Positions 11,701 through 26,506 of a stretch of DNA of 64,000 nt are shown here, in pieces. Both the position numbers and the translations under genes were made by a program. The stretch spans positions 80,393 to 144,392 of the forward strand of contig JAQGDQ010000552.1 of NCBI GenBank assembly GCA_030141605.1. Direction: 5' to 3'. Under the pieces are notes generated by a model, which had not been told where the DNA came from, searched no databases, and saw only the letters and a list, made by a program, of their open reading frames with translations. The DNA comes from Tubiluchus corallicola. Its lineage: Eukaryota; Priapulida; Priapulimorpha; Priapulimorphida; Tubiluchidae. Position 1 is the stretch's first letter. The number at the start of each line of letters is the position of its first letter.

Positions 11701-14700
11701 CCCAAGCAAGATTCTGCTACGCACTCTACGCACAGACTAATGCATATTTAAGTAGTCCACGTAAAACAACTGACATTACTGAATGGGCACTGCAGATGGC
11801 TTTGCTTTACTCACATATCACGTGACGGCTGTAGTTAAGAGGTGTTGCTGTGGTACACTTAACCTTTGACCTGCACACGACGGAACTGTGGAAAGGCTTA
11901 TTGTGACTTACTCACTAAGTCAGAATCTCTGTTTATGTTTCATTACCGTTACTATGATTTTGAGCTTCGTCTCGATTATCAGGTGAGCCTCGCTGCGATT
12001 TCTGGCCCCCAGGTGGATCTGTTTCGCCGCGACGTAGCTAAGAGAATGAGACAGCCGCCTTGGAATCAATACCTGCCCTCTGGCGTCGATATTGAACAAC
12101 TCAGTCATGTACGTATTCTACAGCGTAAGCAAACAAGAGCATTATTCATTAACGAGTTGCCTGTAAGCATGGATAAGTAAATTTTTCCGTATACCCCACA
12201 CTGCACGTTATACATAGTGTATGTGGGTGTGACAGGATCGGAACATATTCATTATTATACGACTGCAAGTAGTGCAATTACGCACTTGCAGTGTTTTTTT
12301 CACTCGTCCCTAGATGGCAGACAATAAATAGTAACGCCAACTTTACCAATGCCCATTCCGGCAGCGTGAAGTTAGAAGCTACATCAGGACAATGAACATA
12401 GCAGCTAGGGGTGAGCATCGAACGTTCGAATTCAATTCGAACGAGTTTTTTAGTTTGAATTTGATTTGAATTCTAAATACCAACATTCGATTCGAATACG
12501 CTTTCTGGTAGAGAATCCTCAGCCCTAATAGCAGCTGTGTGTCACAAACACCATGGCAACCTGTTGTTCCAGCTAAGCTGTGGTTTGCTGCTGTGTGTCA
12601 CAAACACCATGGCAACCTATTGTTCCAGCTAAGCTGTGGTTTGCTGCTGCGTGTCACAAACACCATGGCAACCTATTGTTCCAGCTAAGCTGTGGTTTGC
12701 TGCTGCGTGTCACAAACACCATGGCAACCTATTGTTCCAGCTAAGCTGTGGTTTGCTGCTGCGTGTCACAAACACCATGGCAACCTATTGTTCCAGCTAA
12801 GCTGTGGCTTGCTGCTGTGTGTTGCAAACACCATGGCAACCTGTTGTTCCAGCTAAGCTGTGGCTTGCTGCTGTGTGAAATTTTACACACTTTTTTGCAA
12901 ATATCATTTGTGCACAAAAAGTTTATGTCCTACATTTGCATAAATAACACGTTCCAGTTGGATATTTCATTAGCTATTTGAAGATGCTGGCTGTTTTTGT
13001 TTAAATAGGCAAATAATTTAATTACTTGAGTAAAATCTGGCAGTGCCGCATGAAAAACGCTTCATTTACTGAACAAAACACTTTATAAATTTACCGAAAA
13101 CACACAAAATCCAAAAATGATCTTGAAACAAAAATATCATCATTACAAAGCTTAGGAACCCCTCTTTATAGATGCATTGGCTGTTTTTACCTGCAAACAC
13201 ACATTGTAACAAAATTAACACATATTGTGTAAAAAGTGAAATTCCTTCATGCCCAGCTTTATAAAATGTTATCATTGCAAAGCTGAAGAACCCTTCTCAA
13301 TAGATCCATTGGCTGTTTTTACCTGCAAACACTCATTGTAACAAAATTAACGATTATTGTGTAAAAGTGAAATTTCTCCATGACCAGCTTGATTAATAAG
13401 GTTCACAAGTTATTTGTTCATTATTAGTTTGTTTAATTGCTAATTGTTTTTTACCTAGGGTGACAGGTATGCAGGATTTCTTCATGATGCAGTTTACCTC
13501 TACGCCGTAGCCATAAACCAGACCCTCTCGAATGGAGAGAACCCCCGTAATGGATCAGCCGTCGCCGCTTACTTCAGAAGGCAGATTTTCAGGGGTATAT
13601 TAATGATTGCACTCACAACTGTTAAAGCAAAAGCAGACCCAGTCTTGAACTGGAAGTTAAAATAATCTATTCCTTAAAATCTTGAAAGGAAACCTTGAAA
13701 GGAAAAGAATTATTACCACACAAACACAATTTCACGTTCGCACCACTAGTTCATCGCTGTTACGTGCATTTCGTCGTTCGTTAGTTAGACGGGCACTATC
13801 GCCTGCAGTTCGGAAATGCGTTGCACAAAATCAGGTGCTGTACCTCTCAGTTCAGATGTGTTAGTTTGTGATGAACTACACATGTTTGACAGCTCATGCG
13901 CGCACAGCGGTAAATTTGAAATTTGCCTAGTTTTAGTACAACACACTGAATATCTTACAGTAGCACTGTACTTTTTCGCTTTCGCAAACACGTGCAACTC
14001 GCTCGTGGAATATTTTTGTTGGTGGAAATTATGTTAGTTTGTGATGTCATCAATAGTTGGGCTCGCCCGCCATTAATTAAGTTTACAATGTATTAAATGA
14101 TTAGAAACGCTTTTGGAGTATTAATTACGTTCCTTTTATCCTTTTTATCGAACTTGAAAATGGGGTAGTTTATGAAAAATCATCCTGTCCTTCGTTAAAG
14201 TTGTGACAAAAGCGGCTTAATGTGGCAACACACCTTGAACTTCTGTTAGTTTGAGACTCATTACTCCATTTTGTTTTATTTTTGACTCTCTTCTAGAAGC
14301 TGACTTCTGATTGTAATTCTTGAAATGTTGGAATCTCGTAACTGACCTGTATATTTGCAGGGATTACGGGAAGAGTCTACATGGATGACTTTGCAGACAG
14401 GCAACCGGAATTTTTGATTTTTGACCTCAAGGAGGACGGAAATTTTCACGTCATTTCTGAATATGTCACGCTGGACAATGGATCACAGGTGAGTTGGGAG
14501 CTGACACACTGTTGACTAAAGTTGACCCAACTGCTAACAAAATCTAGCAGCAATCTTGCAAGATTTTTTCCTACGGTACAATTACAGTTGGTATTTTATT
14601 TATAATGAATGTGTCATGCTGGACAACAGATCACAGGTGAGTTGGGAGCTGACACACTGTTGACTAAAGTTAATTATTCCTCAGCCTTGGATAATTTGTG

Positions 14701-17700
14701 TTGTCTTAGTGCTTTGAAAATGAAAACATTGTTCTGATCTAGTTGGGAAGAATCCGTGTAAGGTTGTGACGTTTTGAAATTAATGACGCTTTCTACTTAT
14801 GCAACTCTTACTAGTAAATTGTTCGAAGATGTTGTTGCCCTGAGAAATAGTTATATTCGAATCTGTTTATTTTTAATAATGATGTATTACTTATACAACT
14901 AGGCAAAATGATAAATTTCACAAGCCTAAATTCAAAACTGACGTTACAAAACACTCTTATAGATCTCTTCTTCAAAATCTCATTCCAACTATTGTAGACA
15001 ATGAGGTATCAACATTTATCAGAGTATTCTACCCACTCGTGGAGCTAACAGCGTAAGTTCTTCTACTCCTAAAGATAGATTTGGTTAAAGTTGTTGAACA
15101 TCTTTATTTATCTTAGCTATCAAAGTGGTTTCTGGTTTGCCAGGTGGTTTTTTGCAATATTTTAAGGCTTCCTTTAAGGCGATGGTGCTTCATTTGGTAA
15201 TCTTAGAATATGTCTTAGCCATCTTAATCTTCGGACCTTGACTTTTGAACTCCCACAAATTTCTTTCGTTCTGGTGTATAAATCCTCATTTTTGATTATG
15301 TATGGCAATCTTATTATTAAAACATTCCTTATAAATATCAAGGTGTCGTATTGCGAAATAATCTTCACAATCAAGAAACAAAAGCAAAATTCATTATGTG
15401 TTTTAAGAAACGAATACGACTACATTAAACTTCGACGTAATGTTCCTGTTTTTACTCACGCATGTGTAGATGTATTTGTATTGTACAATTATAAATGTTT
15501 TTATGATGTAACCAACTTTTTAAATTACTGTTTGTGTGCTTGCATAGCAAAAAATCGCCCATACGTTGGCAACTAAGCTTTTCCAGTTATTCACGTATCC
15601 TGAATCTCCATTTCATGAGGATCATTTTGATACCAAGTTCATCGCTCTATGTTATTTCTAAGCTGAAATAATCCACGTTGAAGTTGAGGTGCAGGCTGCA
15701 CACTGAAAAACATAACCTTGAGAAAATCACTGTTAAAGGCAGCCATTGTTTTTTGTTGTGTGTCTACAAAACACTTAGCAACCGCACAAATGTTGGTTGC
15801 TACAGACTTTGCAAGAACACGTTAAAGTTATGCTTAAATCCAGTAGATGGTTCACTCTGACGAAGATCTGAACTTCGCAACAGAAAAAACCTGAAGCAAA
15901 ATGACTATCACCAACGAACTACAATCGGAGTTTGGAAATACAAGTTTTTTGCAATTGCTGTACTAGTTTTTAGGCAGAGAAGTGGGTATGGGGTTATAAA
16001 AGTAAAGTTTTAATATTTTTTGACACTTTCTTGATAGTTTTATGCTAGGATATAAAAGTCCAATATATTTAGCTTTTGTTAAAAAACAAAAAATTGACGT
16101 TTGACCATCTTTGTGGTGCATTTTACTTTGAAGCCTCATAACGTAGTTTGAACTGGACGGTTTTGGTTTGCAAGCACACATTTGCATTTTGCACACTTTT
16201 ACTCTTTTAATTAGAATTGCACCATTAGAATTTACTGGTTTTTACTGCCTTTACATTATGATAATTAATAGACAGATAAAATATTAGAACCTACAAGTCT
16301 GTACAGTCAACCCTCTTTAAACCGGACTAATTGGGGGGTCCGATTTATCCGATATGCCTATATATGGTCTATATTATACAGAAATAATCACCTTAATAAG
16401 GCCTATATACATTGCACTATATACTATACTGTATATTACTTTAAAATAGTTAACCTGTGGGGATAAAGAAATTAGCGAGTGCTTTCGATGGGGTAAGCAA
16501 ACTGAATTTTTGCGGGAATCGTAGCAGAATGGGCGGCACCGCGAGCCGCTTCGGCCCGTACAGTGGCTCTGGGTGAGTTGGTAGGCCGTGTTGTGTTTAG
16601 CGCTCCGGCTCGGTCGGAAATCGGTCAGTTTCCTTTACCACGGATGACGTCCGTCTTATCTGATATCCGGGCTAACGGGGTCCGGTTTAACAAGGATCGA
16701 CTGTATTGATTTCAACATCCTTATTGCACCTAACAATTTGATAATTTTTAGTAGAATATAATTGTATTGTATCGTATAACGTGTCTGTTTGTAAATATGG
16801 AAATCAAAATAAACAGTAAAAACATAATTATTCACTTACGCAGGAATCATATCCATTTTGCGAAAAGTGGCAGAAACACTAAAATGCGTTGAAGTTGTGT
16901 TCTGGTCAAATTCTGAACTTGACCGCTGCTTGACCACTTTTAAATGAAATTAGCCGATCGATACATATAACAAAGACCTTGCTGGTGTGTTGTTTATTAC
17001 CAGGGATGTATTAACTAATAGGTTAACTAGGGTGCCAAAGTTTGAGGGGCATCACATTTTAGAAAAAAAATTCTTATTCTTGGAAAATGTATATAGCTTC
17101 ATATTCATGTAAAGGGTGCATTTCATAACACACTACAGGCAGTTACTGAGCTCAGCTTCTATATAATTGCCCCATAACGAACAGGTGCAAGGTATTACAC
17201 AACAAACAGTTGCACAGCCTGCTTGAATATAAGCTCTATGCAAGTACTCGTAATTAATAATGTCCTCTTAGAAACTATGTTAATAGTGTTTCTAATAAGT
17301 GCACCACAAGTAATTGTTTGATCTGCCCATTACGTAATCAGTAATAAATTTAAAATAAAGACAGGCGAGGCAGAGCTATCAGCCTAAGGCTTCGTAAAGT
17401 TTTGATACGCTCCCGTGCGTTATTTACATAGACATTACTTTGCTAAGACGAAGTGGTATGTTTCAGGCTTACCGGATGCTCGGCGAGCCCCAGTGGCCGA
17501 ATCGCAAGATTGGACGCCAGTTCGCACCACGGGACGTGCCGGTCTGCGGCTTCGACAACGATCTTTGCCCGGATGACAACAAGGTCTTGGAAATCATCAT
17601 CATCATCATTCTGTGCAGCGTCTTCATCTCAGTTTTTGTCATTGCCGGCACTCTTGTCTTCAGGTAAACTGGAAATTTTCATACTTCTATCTCACAATTA

Positions 17701-20700
17701 TTATACTGTTATTGGGCAGAAAGGGTATTTTATAGTATATACCTATTAACATACAACCAGTTTATATGGGCAGAGCCAACAGTATAGACTATAGAACGTT
17801 AAGCACTAATTACGTATTTAACAGAAGCCAAATAGGTAATGAATAAGCAGACCTGTAGAAAAGAAATTGATACAGTAAATTACGCACTAATTATGTATTT
17901 AACAGAAATTTCTTTTCTACAGGTCTGCTTATTCATTATCTATTTGGCTGCTCATTAAATACATAATTAGTGCATAATGTTCTATACTGTAGGCTCTGCC
18001 TATATAAACCGGTTGTATGTTTATAAAAATTTACCACTGATGAAGACAGCAGTAGCTCTGTCGAAACGTTTGACATGGTCTTATTTTCATTTTTGCCTGG
18101 AATTTTCTACAGAATGGTTAATATGAAAATAATATCCCATTAGTTATTTTACTTTACTTTTTTACAGTAATATTAATCTAAAAGTTTTCACTATACTGTT
18201 ATGACTATCGCTCAATGTCTAAATAGCAGTTTCTGTAATGTCGACATTGTTTTAACACGAAAAACTCACTCGCAGTATTTTAAATTCATTCAGACACGAC
18301 AAAAAACAGAAGAACGCTCGTCTGCTGGCATGGAAGATTGCGTGGGAGGAGCTAGAAGGTGTCACCAAATCCAGCAGCGCTCCTCGTCGTGGGAGCCGTG
18401 CGGGAAGTAGCTTGGTAGGTGTTGTTATTACAATTAGTTAGGGTGATTACAATACTTGTGTAAGCATAACAATGGCAATAAAGAATTATACATACAATCA
18501 ACCCTCGTTAAACCGGACTAATTGGGGGGTGGGGGGTGGTCCGGTTTAGCCGATTGTCCAATTTATCCAATATGCCTATGTTTATGGTCTATATTATACA
18601 GGAACAATCACCTTAATAAGGCCTATATACTGTGCACTATGTACTATACTGTATATTACTCTAAAATAGTTAACCTGTGAGGATAAAGAAATTATTGTAC
18701 AGTTGGTAGGCCGTGTTGTGTTTAGCGCTCCGGCTCGGACGGAAATCGGTCAGTTTCCTTTACCACGAATCGCGTCCATCTTATCCGATATCCGGGCTAA
18801 CGGGGTCCGGTTTAACGAGGGTCGACTGTATATGTGTGTGTGCGCGTGTGTGTGTGCTTGCATAGCAAAATCATCCATAAGTCGGCAGTTAACCTTTTCT
18901 AGTTATTCACATATCCCGAATCTCCATTTCATGAGGATCATTTTGATACCAAGTTCATCGCTCTATGTTATTTCTAAGCTGAGATAATCCACGTTAAAGT
19001 TGAGGTACAGGCTGCACACTGAAAAACATAATCTTGAGAAAATCACTGTTAAAGTCAGCCATTGTTTTTGCCACATTTCTACAAAACACTTAGCAACCGC
19101 ACAATTGTTGGTTGCTATGGACTTTACAAGGACACAATGAAGTTATGTATAAAACCAGTAGATGGCTCTTCCTGATGAAGATCTGGTCTTGTCAACAGAA
19201 AAAACCCGAAACAAAATGACAGCTTCCACGAGCTACAATCAGAGTTTGAGAATACAAGTTTTTTACAATTGCAGTACTAGTTTTTAGCAAGAATAGTGGA
19301 TACAGGGTTATAAAATTAGATTTTTACTATTTTTTGGACACTTTCTTGATAATTTGATGCTAGAATAAAAAACTCCAAAGTATTTAGCGTTGATTTTTAT
19401 AAAAAACAAAAAATGATAATTTTGATCAAATTTTTGGTGCTTTCTACTTTGAAGTTTTAACTTTGCCAACTTGCTCATAACTTTGCAAACAGCACTTCTC
19501 ACTGTTGTTAGAATGTCTTCCTTCAAATTAGGACAGTCCCAGGACTGGTTCACTAAAAGACGGTGCATCACAGCTGTCCGGCAGCAAGCTGTCCAGCGGT
19601 TTCTTGACCGACGCCGGTTACAGCTCCGGCAGGCAGACGGTCATCTCCGGGGTGCAGAGACAGATCTTTGCGACGGTTGCCAACCTCCGCGGGAAGAGAG
19701 TGGCTCTGAAAACCATCAACAAGGAGCACCTTCAGATAACCAAAACCATAAAAAACGAGTTTAATATCGTAAGTGAAATCACGAAATTTGAATACAGTAA
19801 GTCATCGCTTAGCGATGCTAATGCGTTCCAGCAGAATGCGATGTTAAGTGAAACATCGTTAAACACAGCTAATAATGTAAAGGAATTTAGATGCTTTCCA
19901 GAAATAAAAAGTCCTTCACATAAATTTCTAATATCCCTCGCTTGATACATCAATCAGTCGGAAACCAAAAACTTAAATAATAATTGTACTGTTTTATGTT
20001 GCTGGTGCATTTTTAGAGCAGAATAATGCAATACGTACTGTCTTAATCCTTCGAATTAGGTAAAAAGAATTGTTGGTAAAATAAATGTCAGCTTTGAGCA
20101 AAGTAAAAATCGTCGTTAAAATGAAATACGAGTCATTAGGTAAGGAAAGGTGTCAATTGTTCAGCGTCGTTAAAATGAAGCATCGCTAAACGGGGCATCG
20201 TTAAGCGAGGACTTACTGTAATACTTTCTTTGTTTAATCATCGTTTTAACAACTGACAGTAAAGTTAGTGTGAAGATGGTGCACAAAGCATATACTGCCA
20301 TCTATTGACAAAGAAAGAGAGCTTTAGATGCTAGTGTTTTTTTAACTTTCTATGTCCATTCCATTGTCTGGCTGGCAATATGGTTACTGTGAAGATTGCT
20401 GTGATATGTGGTGCACAAAGTTTATACTGCCATCTATTGACAAACAAAGAGAGCTTTAGATGCTAGTGTTTTTTTAACTTTCTATGTCCATTCCATTGTA
20501 GCAATATTGTTACTGTGAAGATTGCTGTGATATATATTGCACAAAGTTTATACTGCCATCTATTGACAAAGAAAGAGAGCTTTAGATGCTAGTGTTTTTT
20601 TAACTTTCTATGTCCATTCCATTGTAGCAATATTGTTACTGTGAAGATTGCTGTGATATATATTGCACAAAGTTTATACTGCCATCTATTGACAAAGAAA

Positions 20701-23700
20701 GAGAGCTTTAGATGCTAGTGTTTTTTTTAACTTTCTATGTCCATTCCATTGTCTGGCTGGCATTATGGTTACTGTGAAGATTGCTGTGATATGTGGTGCG
20801 CAAAGCTTATAATGCCATCTATTGACAAGAAGACGAAGCTTTAGATTCCAGCGTTTTTTATCTTTTTACGTGTTGTAGAAAATTCAAGATTTAATGCTTG
20901 CCTTTTGTATGCACAAGTGTTTTTATAGTAAACTTATAACGCCTCATCTACTTAATTGTAAAATTTTCAATTCATTTCATACATTTCATCGGTTAATATT
21001 GATACAGTTTGGCAGCGATGATAGTGGTGATAGTGATGATGTCTACAATAGTTGTGGGGGTTTTGTCATGTCCCACAAATGATACCCATAATTGATGTCG
21101 ATTATTACGGCTACACCGACATTTGCCTTTTCATTTTCATATCAGACCGTTAAACAACAAAATTAATTAGCTAAATTATAATACAGCTGCTGTGTAAATG
21201 AGCAGTTTTTTTAATCCAGGTAAAAGAGATGACGCATGACAACATAAACGTGTTCGTCGGTGCAGTGATTGACCCGCCCAACATCTGTCTTGTGTGGGAG
21301 TACTGCAGTAAAGGAAGCTTGCAGGTACCAACTTTTTCATTCATAGTACAGCATAATAGAATCGGGGAGCGTTTTAGTAGTATGGCTCGTTTTTGTCTGC
21401 ATCACCAATTGCAATATATTTTAGTTTTGTGCATTACCAGATAGTAGTATCATTTACTTTGTTGAATCTGTGCGATCACTCAGTAGTATGTTTCACTTGT
21501 GTCTGCGTCACCAGTTAGTAGTATCATGTTGTATGTTTAATTTCCCCGTCATCAATCTGTAGTATGTTTCATTTATGTCTGTGTCTCCAACTAGTAGTAT
21601 GTTTTGTTTGTATCTGTGTCGCCAGTTAGTAGTACGTTTCGTTTGTGTCTGTATCATCAGTTAGTAGTATGTTTTGTTTGTATCTGTGTCGCCAGTTAGT
21701 AGTATGTTTCATTTGTGTCTGCATCATCAGTTAGTAGTATGTTTTATTTGTATCTGTGTCGCCAGTTAGTAGTATGTTTCGTTTGTGTCTGTATCATCAG
21801 TTAGTAGTATGTTTTGTTGGCATCTGTGTCACCAGTTAGTAGTATGTTTAATTTGTGTCTGTGTCACCAGTTAATAATAATAATAATTTCGTTTAGCACA
21901 TAGTTCAAGGGTAGCACCTTAAGTAACTCAATACTTATGTCCAAGATGGTCCCGATTATTATTACTCGCATGTTACTCCGATAAACCCACGTGCTTGGTC
22001 GAAGAACCAGCGGTACCATTTTTTAAGTCTTTGACATGCCTCAGGAGCTAAACCTCTGATATCTCGGGTGGGAAGTGAGCATGCTACCATTAAGCTTCTA
22101 CACCCTGTATTTACGTTTCCGTTGTACAGAAAATTGGTGTGGTAGAGATGAGGATGTTGAGATGGATGGTGGGAATAACAAGAAGAGATAAAATTAGAAA
22201 TAATAATATCAGAGGAACAGTAAAAGTAGTGGAAGCCTCGCAAGATTGCGGTGGTATGGACACCTGAAAAGAAGAGTCGGTGAAGATCATCTGGGAAGGG
22301 AAGACATAAATGAAGAGATGGTCAACAACAGGAATGCGTGGAGAAGACTCATTCACAACGGCGACCCCGAATAGGGAAAAGCTGGGAAGAAGAAGAAGTT
22401 ATCTGCTGAAACGTATATCACATTAGTTGATTATCATCGTTATTTTGCGTACTAAAACTTTCTGTGATTGTCTTTTTTGCTTCTAGGATATATTAGAAAA
22501 TGATGATATCAAACTAGATGCCACTTTCAAGTATTCTCTGCTCATGGATTTAGCTAATGGATTGGAATATCTACACAAGACAAAAATATCCTCGCACGGG
22601 TATCTAAAAGTGCGTAAAGTACAATGCTTCTGCAGATTTAGTACGAGGGTTTTGCATACATTTCTAAGCTTTTTAATACCAGTTGCAACTGTTTAATGCC
22701 TCGCTTTGCTAAAGAACTTTTGATGTGATATTTGTAGGCAATATCAGCTAGGGGTGAGCATCGAATGTTCGAATTCGATTCGAATGAGTTTTTTTAGTTC
22801 GAACTCGATTCGAATCCAAAACTATAGATTCGAATAATTCAGCACTTCAATCACATATGTTCCTGATCATTAAAACGATTGAAACATCATGCAATTAGCA
22901 TAATTTAGCAGTAATTTCTGTGCACAACTTTAAACAAATTACTAGTCGTTTTATTGCAGAACAAAATCTAGTGATATGCATGATCTTTGTAAGACTAATT
23001 TTTACTGGTGGTTCGAAAACTTGTTCGAAAATCGTTCAATCATGATTCGAATTCTGTTCGAATTCGAAACACTGAAGTTCGGTTCGATTCGAATTCGAAA
23101 GTCACAAATTCGATTAGATTCGAATTCGCTTTCTGGTAGAGAATGCTCACCCCTAATATCAGCAAAAGTTTACTTAAAGGAAAACCGAACTCAATCTTAA
23201 ACTGCAGTTTTAATCTCGGAACAATCGAACCTGTAAAATATTGAAAGGGAACATACTATTTTTTAAAGAATAATGTACGTGTAAGAATTATTACCACAGA
23301 AATGTAATTTCGCGTTCACGCCACTAGATCTTCACTGTTACGTGTATTTCGCCATTTGATAATTAACGTGATGTAGTCCACAGCGCCAAATTTGAAATTT
23401 GAATATTTGCTAAGTTTTAGCGTATCACACTCAATGTCGTGCTGTAGCACTATACTTCAAATTTTGCCTTCGCAAACACGTGCAACATGTGCAACAATGT
23501 TGTACTGTAGCACTGTACTTCAAATTTTGCCTTCGCAAACACGTGCAACACGCTCATGGTACATTTTTGCTGTTGAAAATGATGTTAGTTTGTGATGTTG
23601 TGCTCTTCTGCCATTAACTAAGTTTTTATATTTTTTATGTTCAATTGTGACATAATCACTACCTGAACTCACATCCAATTAATTAAATTTTTAACCTATT

Positions 23701-26459
23701 ATTTAATTATTAAAAGCACTTTAGTATGACTCCTATAGGTGTCAAAATGTATACAGTCTAACCTCGTTATCTCGCCACTGTCCGTCTAGGGCAAATTTTT
23801 GGCGAGAGGCGAGTATGGCGAGATAACGGGAATATAACGAAGTTAGTCTATATGTATATACATACTGTACATAATAGTTGATTAACATAGTGTTCCTCTA
23901 TGTACATATAAATTATATTTCGCATTATGATACCAATCAACATTAAATCAGAAATGAAAAAATGTCATAAAATAATCTTAGAATGTTACTTTTTTATTTA
24001 AAAAACCTTTTTCGAGTGTACACTTAATTGCAATAAACTTAGCAAAAGATTTAGAAATGTTCACAAATGAGTTACTGACGACTGAAATAATTCAGAAGAA
24101 ATAATTCATAAATGAGACACACATTAGATTAATTACGTCTGTCTATCAAGTACAGCAGCATTGTCTACATACCGCGGTTATATTGATCGACACGCGGTAT
24201 ATGTATTGATCGATTGACCTCTGAGTTTGTCTGTTTGGCGACATAACGAATATAGTTTACATAAGCACTCATCCTAGCATGACGTGGCGAGGGCGAGAAG
24301 CGAGTGTGGCGACTTAACGAGGTAAATATCAAAGCAGGAAATCCGTCCTGGTACTTTCTATGGCGAGAGACGAGTTTGGCGGCATAACGAGGGGCGAGAT
24401 AACGAGGTTAGACTGTAGTTTTTACCGTACTTCAAAATTCGGTAAAAAGCGAAAAATCATCCAGTTTTTCTTCGAGAAGAACCCATTCTTGTTTCAGCTG
24501 CTTTGAAACAGTTTCGATGGTGACTACTATCTATATTTGCCAATATAAACAATATTTGCCATATTGTTATTGTTTGTTTATTGCAGACTGTTTGTTTACT
24601 TATGTGGGGAATAATGGAGGAGAATTTGTTTTTCGTTTCAGTCGACCAATTGCGTTGTTGATAACAAATGGGTGCTGAAGATCACCGACTACGGTCTACA
24701 CACGGTTCTGTCCAATCAGGACACTGCTAAGGGATTACAGAGAGAGAATGAAGAATTTCTATGTACTTTAATTACGTTATTGATAATCCTATGACTATTG
24801 ATAAATCTATCTATGACTATCATTTGTTCACATTGTTCACACTGTAAAGTTCAAAAGTTCACGTTGATGAATACACACTTTGTACAGGGTGGTACAAAAC
24901 CGTTTGCTGGGGACGTAAAGAAAAGAATGAGCACTAGTGAAACACTATGTCACTTTAAGAAATCTCTAGACTCTTATCTTGTATGCCAATATCTGGGTAT
25001 CATTAGTCATCTACTTTATTGTCTCATCTATCATATGCCTATATCATATCGCTTATTGTTGCATGTTTAATTTTAACCACGATTTTTTTGCCCTACTTTA
25101 AACCCTAGAATCTTATTTACTGCGCTTGTACTCGATCAAGACGCCTGCTATTTAACCCAAACCACTGAAGCACAACTAAACTGACTGCAGACAATTAGCT
25201 GTAGCTACAGGCAGGTCACGATGATTTATTGCTTTCCCTCGTTTAGATAAAATTCATAAAATGCAAGAGGTTCAGCTGATAAAGCCCCACTACAAGCAAC
25301 TGAAGCAATGCACTATTGATTTTTGCTCCTGGTGTGCAATTGAATGCTTTTATATTGTTTCTTATTGAAAACAGTGTTTCGTTTAGCGACTTTTTGCTGG
25401 AACGCACTAGCATCGTTAAGCGACGACTTACTGTATACGAAAAATTAAAATTACAGTCAACCTCGGAAATAAGGGACACCTCAGAACGGGAAAAAATCGT
25501 CCCTTATACCAGATGTCCATTGTAGCCGAAGTTGAGTCAGACCAAGGGTATATCTAGACCTGTACTTTTCTATACTTTTACCCGTATTTTTATGGGTTAT
25601 TGCTACACATTTAGTGCAAACGGTATGTAGGAAGCTCCTTTGGTGATGTGAAATGTATGTGACCACGGAAACCGAGCTGTTCGAAGGCCGAGTTTACGAA
25701 AAATTGAGGTTAAAAATCGATGAATTTCTCTTTGATCATAGGGTCCCTTATATGCGAGGTAATTTACCCGAGTTTCTATTACGCAGGACCTGAAGATGTT
25801 GTAGATAATGTCCCTTATAACCGAAAGTCTCTATATCCGAGTACCTTATATACGAAGATTTTTACATAGGAAAAACGTTGCAAAAAATCGGGACCGGTGT
25901 TGGTGGTCCATTATAAGTGAGTGTCCCTCACAAGCGAGTACCTTATACCCGAGGTTGACTGTATCAGTTGCATATTTAGTTTTACCGAGCTTATTGATTG
26001 ATCATGTCTGGTCAGGTTTTCATTGTTGTTTTAACAGGCAAGCAGTGGACAGCACCGGAGTTACTGCGAGAAAATTTCCCGCCTCCGCAGGGGACGCAGA
26101 AGGGAGACATCTACAGTTTCGCCATAGTCATGTATGAACTCGTGTTCAGGACGCAGCCTTACTCATTTGAGCAGTTCACTCCTAGAGGTGGGTAGAATAA
26201 CTTGGTTAAAAATAAACTTTTTAAATAGAATACTCTCCCAAAGTTTTGTCAGAAATTGTTGTGTTAGTAACAATAATTGGTTGACTCGTGGTAAATTTTA
26301 AAGTTAAATTTTATTCATGTTTATACTTGGGAGGCCATCTTGCTGTATTAGAGAGTTTCTGCTAGAATCACAGAACACTTTTTGTGATTGTGTGGGTGGA
26401 CCTGACGTCATCCCACACCCACCATACTCGTAGACTACAATAATAAGCATTTTCGCAGT

Positions 26460-26506
<47 letters not shown>

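Noticed and set aside
18037-18068. Calling an active hammerhead ribozyme
   Set aside because: Conserved blocks are present but stem III and stem I are poor and one extra base disturbs the core; kept only as a low-confidence motif.
22610-22611. Non-functional donor after exon 14 (GTGCGT) as a sign of pseudogenisation
   Set aside because: It is weak but still GT, in phase, and all 24 exons are open and conserved, so the gene looks intact.
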